Assembly: GCF_042681825.1 (NCBI RefSeq)
Contig: NZ_JBHUGH010000005.1
Span: 248,001 to 312,000, forward strand
Direction: 5' to 3'
DNA: 64,000 bases
DNA from: Halodurantibacterium flavum
Lineage (GTDB): Bacteria; Pseudomonadota; Alphaproteobacteria; Rhodobacterales; Rhodobacteraceae
This document shows positions 17,309 through 24,345 of this stretch, piece by piece (positions within the stretch are counted from its first letter, which is position 1; each line of letters starts with the position of its first letter). The position numbers and the translations under genes are program-made. The notes beneath the pieces are model-generated. The model saw nothing but the letters and a program-made list of their open reading frames with translations, was not told the DNA's origin and did no database searches.

Positions 17309-17721
17309 CAGAGCGCCACAAAGCTCAGGGCCCCGGCCGAAGCGAGGCTCATCTCATAGCTCGCCTCGCCGTTATGGCTGCCGGAATACTCGATGCCGGT
17401 GATCTGGAACCGCCCCTCGACGATGCCGAAATGCGGGATGATCACCTGAAATCCGGGCGTCTCGCCGTCGAAAAAGATCTGCCGCGCCCGTTCATCCGTA
17501 TTCGCGTCGCGAAACACGCCCGAGCCGGAAATCGCCGCCGATTTCACCCCGGCCCCGGCCAGCAGCTCGCGCCAGCCGCCCTGGCTTTCAAGGCTCGTGA
17601 CGTCCACCGTTTCGGCGTTGAAGCTTACGCGCGTGGCGCGCAGCCCCGCGATGGTCTCGAACTGGCCGTCGCCGGTCAGGTCGATCTTGATCAACAGATC
17701 CTTGCCGTTCTGGGCCCCCAT
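17308..17721 (-). CDS. GTA major tail tube protein, TP901-1 type, gp9
   Basis: A 137-residue tail-tube protein equivalent to RcGTA g9. It begins MGAQNGKDLLIKIDLTGDGQ and shows the TP901-1 family pattern ATRVSFNAETVDVTSLESQG near residue 28, with beta-rich GSGVFRDANTDERARQIFF and GIEYSGSHNGEASYEMSL later. The ATG at 17721 has GGAGG five bases upstream; an upstream in-frame GTG is within that site. A 21-bp gap separates it from gp8. Confidence 0.92.
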   Translation of the reverse strand: MGAQNGKDLLIKIDLTGDGQFETIAGLRATRVSFNAETVDVTSLESQGGWRELLAGAGVKSAAISGSGVFRDANTDERARQIFFDGETPGFQVIIPHFGIVEGRFQITGIEYSGSHNGEASYEMSLASAGALSFVAL

Positions 17722-17742
17722 GGCCACCTCCTGCGTTTGAAA

Positions 17743-18153
17743 TCAGTTCTCAGGGTCTTCCGTCCGGGCGCGAAAGGTCAGGTCCACCCGCCGCCCGTCC
17801 GCCACCCGCCGCGCCACCGCCCGCTGGAACCAGAGGCCCACCAGCCGCCCCCGATCCAGGGTCAGATCCGCGCCGGTCAGCGCGTCTGTCACCGCCGCCG
17901 CGACCTCCTTCGCCACCAGAAACCCGGCGCCGTCGCTGACCACCGAGATGACAAAGCGGTGCTCGGCCCCGCCGCCCGTCGCGTCGGATGCATCGCGCAC
18001 CTCTTCCGGCCCCAGCGCCACATAGGTGCCGGCGGCCTCTCGGGGCGGCATCGCGTCATGCACCGCCTCGCCCACCAGCGCCGCCAGCGCCGCATCGGCC
18101 CGCAGCCGCTGAAACACCGCCGCCTGAAGCGCCGCCCCGCTGCCATAGCTCAT
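17743..18153 (-). CDS. GTA tail terminator protein, DUF3168, gp8
   Basis: A 136-residue DUF3168 protein equivalent to RcGTA g8, expected to cap the tail tube at the head side. Typical segments are GSGAALQAAVFQRLRADAAL at the start, TYVALGPEEVRDASD, HRFVISVVSDG, and LVGLWFQRAVARRVADGRR. The start MSYGSG at 18153 is preceded by GGAAAGGGGGTTGGCG. An apparent longer reading to 18249 crosses a three-copy tandem repeat in the leader and is not supported by conservation. Confidence 0.9.
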   Translation of the reverse strand: MSYGSGAALQAAVFQRLRADAALAALVGEAVHDAMPPREAAGTYVALGPEEVRDASDATGGGAEHRFVISVVSDGAGFLVAKEVAAAVTDALTGADLTLDRGRLVGLWFQRAVARRVADGRRVDLTFRARTEDPEN

Positions 18154-18164
18154 CGCCAACCCCC

Positions 18165-18236
18165 TTTCCGCGCGCTCATGGCGCACGACTTTCGCGCGCT
18201 CACAGCACACCTTTTCCGCGCGCTCACAGCGCGACC
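18165..18236 (-). repeat. Three-copy tandem repeat in the gp7-gp8 leader
   Basis: About 24-bp units, each containing TTTCGCGCGCTCA or TTCCGCGCGCTCA (plus-strand reading), at 18165-18189, 18190-18213 and 18214-18236. On the transcribed strand each unit reads GTGAGCGCGCGGAAA or close to it. The last unit begins inside the end of gp7, so the repeats probably arose by slippage of the gp7 stop region. They make up nearly all of the 70-bp gap before gp8. Confidence 0.8.
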
Positions 18237-18574
18237 TCCTCATGCGCAAGGCACAGCAGATACCGCCCCGCCGCGTCGCGCTCTGCGACCGACAGGATGC
18301 GGAACCGCCGTGGCCCCTGCCGGAACCGCTGGCCCGGCCTGGGGCGCTCGGACGCGCCCACCGGCGCCCCGCGCACGGTGATCCGCCAGGGCACCATCGA
18401 CAGCGTCACCAGATCGGCGGTGCGTTCCCGCCCCGTGCCGGCGATCACCTCGGCGTAAAGCGTCCCGAGCGTCACCCACTCCTCCCGGTATCCGCCCGCC
18501 CCGTCGGGGCTGGCCGAGACCTCTTCCAGCACCAGCGCCTGCCGCAGCACCGGGGCAATCCCCCGCCGCGTCAT
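18224..18574 (-). CDS. GTA head closure / head-tail adaptor protein, gp7
   Basis: A 116-residue phage head-tail joining protein equivalent to RcGTA g7. It begins MTRRGIAPVLRQALVLEEVS and continues PDGAGGYREEWVTLGTLYAEV, the standard opening of this family. The end carries RFRILSVAERDAAGRYLLCLAHEE-like strands common in SPP1 gp16-like stoppers. The ATG overlaps the stop of gp6 (ATGA). Longer upstream reading to 18988 is a shadow of gp6. Confidence 0.9.
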   Translation of the reverse strand: MTRRGIAPVLRQALVLEEVSASPDGAGGYREEWVTLGTLYAEVIAGTGRERTADLVTLSMVPWRITVRGAPVGASERPRPGQRFRQGPRRFRILSVAERDAAGRYLLCLAHEEVAL

Positions 18575-19188
18575 CGCCCTACCCCCCGGATAGCCCCGCC
18601 AATCGCCCCGCCGAATGTCCGCACCGTGCGCCAGCGTTCGACCAGCGCGCCCACGGCGGCGGGCATCGCGCCCTCGCCCGCGCGGTCGTCGTGATATTGC
18701 GCACCCAGCATCAGGACCGCCTGCCGCAGGTCCGCCGGCACGTCCTCCCACCCGCCAAAGCCCGCCAGGAACTCGACCCTCGCATGGCCGCGCGTGGGAA
18801 TCCCCGGCAGCATGTAGCCCACCGCGACGATCCGGGGGCGGTGCATGTCCTCGATCAGCCGCCAGCGATGCGGCAGCGCCATCCGCGCCTCGCCATGGCG
18901 GTCCACCGTCTCGATCACCGCCACCTCGGCCACGGGCGCCAGCGGCAAGGCCTGCTCGTCCACCTCGCGCCATTCGGCGATCTTCCATTCAAAGGTGCGC
19001 GACAGCAGCACCTTGCCCGTCCGCGCCTCGACCGCCGCGATGGCGGCCCGCAGATGCGCCCGCAGCAGCGCATCCTCGCCCGTGCCCGCCGCCGGCGCGG
19101 CAAAGCCGCTGCCCAGCCGCAGATGCGCGCGGAACGCCTCGACCGGCAGCGCCGCATCGGGCACCGCGCTCAGTTCCTTCAACATCAT
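18571..19188 (-). CDS. GTA head-tail connector protein, gp6
   Basis: A 205-residue connector (TIGR02215/gp6-like) equivalent to RcGTA g6, forming the ring under the portal. Family features are LPVEAFRAHLRLG near the start, the helix AAIAAVEARTGKVLLSRTFEW, and the late helix VPADLRQAVLMLGAQYHDDR. Start at 19188 or the next codon (MMLKEL). A 114-bp gap with a large hairpin separates it from the capsid gene, the widest gap but one within the GTA operon. Confidence 0.9.
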   Translation of the reverse strand: MMLKELSAVPDAALPVEAFRAHLRLGSGFAAPAAGTGEDALLRAHLRAAIAAVEARTGKVLLSRTFEWKIAEWREVDEQALPLAPVAEVAVIETVDRHGEARMALPHRWRLIEDMHRPRIVAVGYMLPGIPTRGHARVEFLAGFGGWEDVPADLRQAVLMLGAQYHDDRAGEGAMPAAVGALVERWRTVRTFGGAIGGAIRGVGR

Positions 19189-19214
19189 GCCTGCCTCGCT
19201 CGATTGGATGTGGG

Positions 19215-19263
19215 GCGCGCGCCGGCCGCTTCGCGGGGCGGTTCGGCCGGGACCGGCGCGCGC
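19215..19263 (-). promoter_or_regulatory. Large GC hairpin between capsid and gp6
   Basis: Perfect 11-bp arms (GCGCGCGCCGG at 19215-19225 and CCGGCGCGCGC at 19253-19263) with a 27-base GC-rich loop that can pair further. There is no U-run on the transcribed strand, so a simple terminator is unlikely. It could protect the 3' end of the capsid message or weaken read-through into tail genes. Confidence 0.6.
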
Positions 19264-19302
19264 GGCCCCCCGCGTTCCCGCAGGAGGCGTTCCGTCAGCG
19301 GG

Positions 19303-20493
19303 TCAGCTGACCGCGAATTTCAGCAGCTTGATCGCGGCGAAATCGCTCACATCGCCGCCGACGCGCTTGGACGCATAGAACAGCACATGCGGCTTGGCCG
19401 AGAACGGATCGCGCAGCACCCGCAGGTCCGGGCGGTCGGCAACCGTGTAGCCGGCGGTGAAATCGCCGAATGCGATGGCAAAGGCGTTCTCGGCGATGTC
19501 CGGCATGTCCTCGGCGATCAGGACCGGATAGCCCATCAGGCGCGAGGGCTGCTCCGCCGCCAACCCGTCCGACCACAGGAACCGCCCGTCCGCATCCTTC
19601 ATCTTGCGCACCGCGCCCGCGGTCTTGGAGTTCATCACAAAGCTCGCATTGGCCCGGTAGGCCGCGTTCAGCGCATAGACCAGATCGACGATGGCATCGC
19701 TCGCGCTCACGGTCGCGAACTCGCCCAGATTGCCCGTCGCGATATAGCCGAGGCTCCCCCAGCTCCACTGCGTCTCGGCGACCTTGGGATGGGTAAGAAA
19801 GCCCCTGGGCTTGTCCACGCCGTCGCCGTTGACAAAGGCCGCGGCCTCGGCCCGGGCGAACTTGTCGGCGATCCGGCCAGCCAGCCAGCCCTCGATGTCA
19901 AAGGCGCTGTCATCCAGCAGCCGCTGGCTCGCCTTGGGCATGGCCGAAAGCTCGTGCAGCGGGATGGTGATGCGCTCGATCACCGGCGTGTCGCTTTCGC
20001 CCACGGGGCCGGTCTCGGTCGCCCAGCCGGACCCCATGTCCGAATGATCGACCAGCACGTCAAAGCTCGTGGCCTCCACCGTCACCACATTGGCGATGGC
20101 GCGGATCGACGCGGTGGTCTTCAGCACCGAACGGATCGTGTCAGCGGTCTGCGGATCGACCAGGTATCCCCCCTCGGCCGCGACCGAGGTGTTGAGGCCC
20201 TTGCCCTCCAGCACCAGCGCGCGCAGACCGTCGTCGCAGCCGTTGCGCAGATAGGTGTCGAACGCCTTCTGATGCGGCGCTGCGGCGTCAGCGGCGCCCG
20301 AAAGCGCGGGGCGGGCATAGGCGATGGTCTTGCGGTCCAGCATGGTCACTCGCTCTTCCTGTTGTTTGAGCTTCGATTGAACGTCGGATTGAAAGGCTTT
20401 GACTTCGTTCAGAAATCCATCCAGCGCGGTCTTGACCTCGCTCGGACCTGCGGGCATGGGGGCATCGCCCCGCGACTTCGTCTCGGGTGTCAT
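19303..20493 (-). CDS. GTA major capsid protein, HK97 fold, gp5
   Basis: A 396-residue HK97-family capsid protein equivalent to RcGTA g5. The first ~100 residues form a helical delta/scaffold region (VKTALDGFLNEVKAFQSDVQ, LKQQEERVTML) that gp4 should remove during maturation. The mature part has AEGGYLVDPQTADTI, SSIRAIAN-like ASIRAIANVVTVEATSFD, DDSAFDIEGWLAGRIADKFA, GDGVDKPRGFLTHP and AFGDFTAGYTVADRPDLRVL, all standard for this fold. GGAG precedes the ATG at 20493; longer in-frame reading to 20661 overlaps gp4 and is not used. Confidence 0.95.
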   Translation of the reverse strand: MTPETKSRGDAPMPAGPSEVKTALDGFLNEVKAFQSDVQSKLKQQEERVTMLDRKTIAYARPALSGAADAAAPHQKAFDTYLRNGCDDGLRALVLEGKGLNTSVAAEGGYLVDPQTADTIRSVLKTTASIRAIANVVTVEATSFDVLVDHSDMGSGWATETGPVGESDTPVIERITIPLHELSAMPKASQRLLDDSAFDIEGWLAGRIADKFARAEAAAFVNGDGVDKPRGFLTHPKVAETQWSWGSLGYIATGNLGEFATVSASDAIVDLVYALNAAYRANASFVMNSKTAGAVRKMKDADGRFLWSDGLAAEQPSRLMGYPVLIAEDMPDIAENAFAIAFGDFTAGYTVADRPDLRVLRDPFSAKPHVLFYASKRVGGDVSDFAAIKLLKFAVS

Positions 20494-20516
20494 GTCATCT
20501 CCGTTGGGGTTGAAAT

Positions 20517-21062
20517 TCAGATTGTTGCGCGCAGGCTGGCCAGCATCTGGGCCGCGGCGCGGAAGGCGGCGGTCACGGCCTCGCTCTCGGCGGGAACGGC
20601 GGCCTTGGCCCCCACCCGCGCGGTGGCCAGCATCGGGAATGTCACCAGCGACACCTCCCACAGGTCGAGCGTCAAAAGCCGCCGCCCGCCCGCCGTCTTC
20701 TCGGCCCGCGCGACGCGATAGCCGATCGAGAGCCCGTCAAGCGCCCCGGCCGCGACCAGCGCCGCCGCCTCGCGGCCCTTGGCGACCTCGGGCAGCAGGC
20801 GGCCTCGGACGAAAAGGCCCCGGTCGTCCTCGCGCACCTCGTCCCAGATGCCGATGGGTTGCGCGGGGTCGTGCTGCCACAGCATCTTGACCCGCCGCCG
20901 CCCCGCCGCGAGCTCCGCAAGCGACCCGGCATAGGCGCCGCGTTCGACCACGTCGCCGCCCTGATCGCGCTGGCCGAACAGGCTCGCATAGCCCTCGATC
21001 ACCGCGCCATCGCCCACCACCAGCCCTGCCTCGGGCCGGTGGAACTTGTGTTCCAGCTCCAT
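20517..21062 (-). CDS. GTA prohead protease, HK97 family, gp4
   Basis: A 181-residue serine protease of the HK97 prohead family, equivalent to RcGTA g4. The catalytic histidine lies in KMLWQHDPAQPIG and the serine in GALDGLSIGYRV; EVSLVTFPM follows, as in the family. It should trim the capsid N-terminus inside the prohead. It starts just after the small gp3.5 gene and is 23 bp ahead of the capsid gene. Confidence 0.93.
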   Translation of the reverse strand: MELEHKFHRPEAGLVVGDGAVIEGYASLFGQRDQGGDVVERGAYAGSLAELAAGRRRVKMLWQHDPAQPIGIWDEVREDDRGLFVRGRLLPEVAKGREAAALVAAGALDGLSIGYRVARAEKTAGGRRLLTLDLWEVSLVTFPMLATARVGAKAAVPAESEAVTAAFRAAAQMLASLRATI

Positions 21063-21071
21063 CGCTCTCTC

Positions 21072-21308
21072 CTATTGCACGATCAGCGACTGCACGCCCT
21101 GCGCCAGTATCACCGCCACCACCCCGTAAACGGCCAGCCACAAACGCTTTTCCAGCCGTTCCAGCGTCGCCTCCATCTGCTGAAGCCGGTATTCGAGCCC
21201 GGCCCAGCGTTCCTCGGCCACCCGCTCGTTCGCCTCGATCCGGGCCGAGGCGGCGTCGAAACTGTCGTAAAGGTAACGCGACCCGCCCTGGGGCCGCCGC
21301 GCGGTCAT
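21072..21308 (-). CDS. GTA small membrane-type head protein, gp3.5 (rcc01685 type)
   Basis: A 78-residue protein at the position of RcGTA g3.5 (rcc01685 family, reported to be needed for head formation). It has a basic N-terminus, a helical coiled-coil stretch (ERWAGLEYRLQQMEATLERL) and one C-terminal hydrophobic helix (LWLAVYGVVAVILAQGVQSL). The start at 21308 overlaps the portal stop by four bases; longer in-frame reading to 21479 lies inside the portal gene and is rejected. Confidence 0.85.
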   Translation of the reverse strand: MTARRPQGGSRYLYDSFDAASARIEANERVAEERWAGLEYRLQQMEATLERLEKRLWLAVYGVVAVILAQGVQSLIVQ

Positions 21309-22477
21309 TCCTCCTCCGCCAGCCGGGGCAGACCCAGGATCGCCCGCTTTTCCGCCTGCGTCAGGAACGCCGCCTCGCCGACCCGGCGCCATTGCTGGTC
21401 GCGCTCGGCCGCCAGCGCGGGCACCTGATCCAGATCGGGCCGCAGCTCGACCGCACCGCCCTCGAAGCCCGAAAGCCAATGCGACACCGCCGCCGCGACC
21501 CGCGTGACCAGCGGCACCACCGTCAGCCGGTAAAAGGCGCGGTTGGCCTCCTGGTAATTCGCGTAGGTGGCGTCTCCGGGGATGCCCAGCAGCATCGGCG
21601 GCACGCCAAAGGCGATGGCGATCTCGCGCGCGGCGGCCTCCTTGGTCTTCTGGAACTCCATGTCCGAGGGGCTGAACCCCATCGGCTTCCAGTCAAGGCC
21701 ACCCTCCAGCAGCATCGGCCGCCCGGCATTGCGCGCGCCCTGATGGTGCATCTCCATCTCGCTCACCAGCCTGTCATACTGATCCTGCGCCAGCGTGCCG
21801 CCATCGGGCCCCTTGTAGACGATCGCGCCCGAGGGCCGGGCCGCATTGTCCAGCAGCGCCTTCGACCAGCGCGAGGCGCTGTTATGCACATCGACCGCGG
21901 TCGCCGCCGCCTGCATCGGCGAAAACCCGTAATGGTCGTCCTGCGGGTGGAAACTGCGGATATGGCAGACCGGCGCGCCGGTGGTCATGTCGAACCGGTG
22001 CTTGCGGCTGCCGACGGTATAGTCATAGCCCACGGGCCAGCCATCCGGGCCGGGCACCACCGCCATCCGGTCCGACCGCAGCACATGCAGTTCCGCCGGA
22101 AAACCTTCGCCCACCGCCTCCAGATAGCCGTTCCCCGAAAGCAGCAACTGGCCGTAAAGCGCCTCGAACAGTTCTGCCTTGCCCTGCGCCGGGTTCGGGC
22201 GGCGGATCAGGTCCAGCACCGGATGCGCCTCATAGCGCCGCTCGCAATCCTGCAGCACCAGGGGCAGCGCCGCCGCCGCCTCGGCGATGACCCGCACCGC
22301 GCGAAAGCCGACCGGATTGCCCTGAAACCCCGTCCGTGTCAGCGAAACCGTATCGCGCGGCGTCCAGGCCACGCGGCCCCCCGCGCCGCCCCATCGCGCC
22401 GCGGCCCCCACGGCCGGACCCGTCGCGCTTGCCTTGCGCTCGGGCGGCGCGGCGCCGCGTTTGAGAAAATCGAACAT
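21305..22477 (-). CDS. GTA portal protein, HK97 family, gp3
   Basis: A 390-residue portal protein equivalent to RcGTA g3, the dodecameric channel for DNA packaging. It begins MFDFLKRG, then TRTGFQGNPVGFRAVRVIAE, PVLDLIRRPNPAQGKAELFE, QLLLSGNGYLEAV, SPMQAAATAVDVHNSASRWS, and AREIAIAFGVPPMLLGIPGD, all family hallmarks. GGAGACAGGA precedes the ATG. It lies 100 bp after terL, with a terminator-like hairpin between them, so it may need its own or anti-terminated transcription. Confidence 0.95.
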   Translation of the reverse strand: MFDFLKRGAAPPERKASATGPAVGAAARWGGAGGRVAWTPRDTVSLTRTGFQGNPVGFRAVRVIAEAAAALPLVLQDCERRYEAHPVLDLIRRPNPAQGKAELFEALYGQLLLSGNGYLEAVGEGFPAELHVLRSDRMAVVPGPDGWPVGYDYTVGSRKHRFDMTTGAPVCHIRSFHPQDDHYGFSPMQAAATAVDVHNSASRWSKALLDNAARPSGAIVYKGPDGGTLAQDQYDRLVSEMEMHHQGARNAGRPMLLEGGLDWKPMGFSPSDMEFQKTKEAAAREIAIAFGVPPMLLGIPGDATYANYQEANRAFYRLTVVPLVTRVAAAVSHWLSGFEGGAVELRPDLDQVPALAAERDQQWRRVGEAAFLTQAEKRAILGLPRLAEEE

Positions 22478-22522
22478 TCCTGTCTCCTGCACCGTCTGAA
22501 GAACGCCCGCCAAGCCTGCGGA

Positions 22523-22552
22523 CCCAAAAGAAAACCCGCCGAAAGGCGGGTT
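22523..22552 (-). terminator. Intrinsic-terminator-like hairpin inside the GTA operon
   Basis: On the minus strand an 8-bp stem (AACCCGCC / GGCGGGTT) with a TTTC loop is followed by TTCTTTTGGG. This is a typical intrinsic terminator in form and lies between terL (ends 22578) and portal (starts 22477), both on the minus strand. The sequence shows the hairpin; how much it stops transcription is unknown. Confidence 0.65.
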
Positions 22553-22577
22553 CACGGAACGGTCATGCGGCGCGGCC

Positions 22578-23948
22578 CTACAGGCTCCGCATCTGCGGCC
22601 GCCGCCAGTCTCGCGCCGGGCCGATCATCAGCTCGTGCAGCGCCCAGACCAGCGCGTCCACACGGTCGGGGCTGCCGCGCCCCTCATAGCCGCGCGCGGT
22701 CATCTGGCACATCTGGTCCTCCAGCGCGGCCAGCCCCCGCAGGTGATGCACCCGCCCCTGTTCGTAAAGCGCCGCGACGGGTTCCGCCCGCGCCGCCTTG
22801 CCGCGCGACGCCCGCACCGCGCGATAGGGCACCAGGGGCGCCACCTGCCGCACGACGCTTTCCACCAGATCGCCGCCCTGGTTGACCTCGGCCACCAGCC
22901 GCTCGGCCCCGTGCCGTTCCATCGCCGCGACGGCGGCCCGCGCCCATTCGGCCGGGCTCTTGCCGCTCACGCTCGCGTCCTCCAGCACATAAGCCTTCCA
23001 GTCCGCGGGCGGCCCCTTCGTCACCACCCCCGCCACCACGATCCCGCAGGCATCCGAACCGTTATGGCCCGTCACCGGCGGATCGACCGCAACGACCACC
23101 CGGTCCAGCACCGGGGCCTTTCCGATCCGCGCCTCCTCCAGCCCGCCAAGGGTCCAGAGCGCGCCTTCTGCATCCTCCAGCAGCTCTCCGTCCAGTTCCT
23201 GACGCCCCATCCGGGTGCCGGCATAGCGCGTCCGCACCTCGTCAAGGAAACTCTCGGCCAGCCAGGCGCGGTTCGCCTCGGTCGCCGCATGGGTCGTCAC
23301 GGTCGAGGGGTTCATCAGCACCTGCTTCAGCACCGCCACGTTGCGCGGCGTCGTCGTCACCACCTGCCGGGGGTTCTCGCCCAGCCGCAGCGCGAATTGC
23401 AGCATGTCCCAGACCTCTTCGCCGCGCTTCCACTTGGCCAGTTCATCGACCCAGGCCGCGTCGAATTGCGGCCCCCGCAGATGTTCCGGCTCGTGCGCCG
23501 AAAAGGCCTGCGCCACCGCCCCGTTCGGCCAGACGAGCCTGCGCCGCGTCGCCTCCCACACCGGCTTGCGGTCGGGCGGGGACGAGGCCAGCAACCCGCT
23601 GTCGCCGAACACCATCACGTCCCGCACCTGGTCAAAGGTTTCGCCGATCAGCGCCACCCGACGCGACCGCCCGGGGTCGAGCGGGCGCGCCCCTTCGACC
23701 TCGGCGCGGACCCATTCTGCCCCGGCGCGCGTCTTGCCCGCGCCCCGGCCGCCCAGGATGACCCAGGTCTTCCACGCCCCCTCGGGCGGCAGCTGATGCG
23801 GCTGCGCCCAGAACTCCCACAGCCATGGCAGGGCCATCAGCGCCTCGTCCGACAGCCCCGCGATGAATTCATCCACCACCTCCGGCGGCGCGGAGGCGAG
23901 CCATGCGGCGCCCGACCTCATCGCGGGCGCGGTCGAAATCGAGCGCAT
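22578..23948 (-). CDS. GTA terminase large subunit, gp2
   Basis: The large terminase equivalent to RcGTA g2, the DNA-packaging ATPase and nuclease. The Walker A motif is GGRGAGKTR (K near 72), Walker B FDAAWVDELAKW, and TTTPRN is the coupling motif. The nuclease half shows VAVDPPVTGHNGSDACGIVV and VAEVNQGGD, with acidic residues at the expected places, ending DRVDALVWALHELM. The start is uncertain: ATG at 23948 gives 456 residues, ATG at 23921 gives 447, neither with a strong ribosome site. It overlaps the end of gp1, so translation is probably coupled. Confidence 0.92.
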   Translation of the reverse strand: MRSISTAPAMRSGAAWLASAPPEVVDEFIAGLSDEALMALPWLWEFWAQPHQLPPEGAWKTWVILGGRGAGKTRAGAEWVRAEVEGARPLDPGRSRRVALIGETFDQVRDVMVFGDSGLLASSPPDRKPVWEATRRRLVWPNGAVAQAFSAHEPEHLRGPQFDAAWVDELAKWKRGEEVWDMLQFALRLGENPRQVVTTTPRNVAVLKQVLMNPSTVTTHAATEANRAWLAESFLDEVRTRYAGTRMGRQELDGELLEDAEGALWTLGGLEEARIGKAPVLDRVVVAVDPPVTGHNGSDACGIVVAGVVTKGPPADWKAYVLEDASVSGKSPAEWARAAVAAMERHGAERLVAEVNQGGDLVESVVRQVAPLVPYRAVRASRGKAARAEPVAALYEQGRVHHLRGLAALEDQMCQMTARGYEGRGSPDRVDALVWALHELMIGPARDWRRPQMRSL

Positions 23949-24198
23949 AGTGATAGGCGATGCCGGCGTCCTGTTTGCAAAGTTGTTCAACTTTCTGCCT
24001 TTCCTGCATGGCGGTTTGCAGCGCCTTGTGGAACTCGCGGGCATAGCCCTGTGCCTCGCGGGCGGCCTTTTCGTCGCCGCTGCGCGCATCCTCGATGACC
24101 GTGGCAAAGACCTCTGCCGCAGTCCGGTAAAGCAAAAGGGCCTCCGAAAGCAGCGCTTCCGAAGACCCTTCGTCCCCGATGGGGCCCATCATTGTCAT
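23869..24198 (-). CDS. GTA small terminase subunit, gp1
   Basis: A 109-residue helical protein at the position of RcGTA g1 (rcc01682), reported to be the small terminase. It is rich in charged helices (LLYRTAAEVFATVIEDARSG, REFHKALQTAMQERQKVEQL), consistent with an oligomeric DNA-recognition ring. It starts at 24198 behind a strong promoter and is the first gene of the operon; its 3' part overlaps the terL start. A second ATG at 24192 is also possible. Confidence 0.85.
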   Translation of the reverse strand: MTMMGPIGDEGSSEALLSEALLLYRTAAEVFATVIEDARSGDEKAAREAQGYAREFHKALQTAMQERQKVEQLCKQDAGIAYHYALDFDRARDEVGRRMARLRAAGGGG

Positions 24199-24243
24199 TG
24201 TTCTGTCCGCCTCTCATGCTGCCCCGCACGAGCGGAAACGGAA

Positions 24244-24272
24244 AGGCGGCGCCGGGTTCCCCCGCGCCGCCT
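24244..24272 (-). promoter_or_regulatory. Hairpin in the GTA 5' untranslated region
   Basis: Perfect 9-bp arms (AGGCGGCGC at 24244-24252, GCGCCGCCT at 24264-24272) with an 11-base loop. On the minus strand TTTCC follows. It lies between the predicted GTA promoter and gp1, so it could be a leader attenuator. It could also be the 3' end of mltG messages. Confidence 0.6.
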
Positions 24273-24296
24273 GCCCACTTCTCCTAGCTTGCCTTA

Positions 24297-24325
24297 TCTC
24301 TACCTTAGGGCGTTCGCAAAGTCAA
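24297..24325 (-). promoter_or_regulatory. Predicted sigma-70 promoter of the GTA operon
   Basis: On the minus strand TTGACT (24320-24325), a 17-base spacer and TAGAGA (24297-24302). The site lies 21 bp after the end of mltG and about 100 bp before gp1, in an AT-richer stretch. It is the best promoter match in the 147-bp gap between the two genes. Confidence 0.65.
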
Positions 24326-24345
24326 GCACTATCTTTCAGGTTGCA

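Noticed and set aside
9275..24325. The phage-like genes as an inducible prophage
   Set aside because: There is no integrase, repressor, replication or lysis gene, and the order matches a gene transfer agent exactly.
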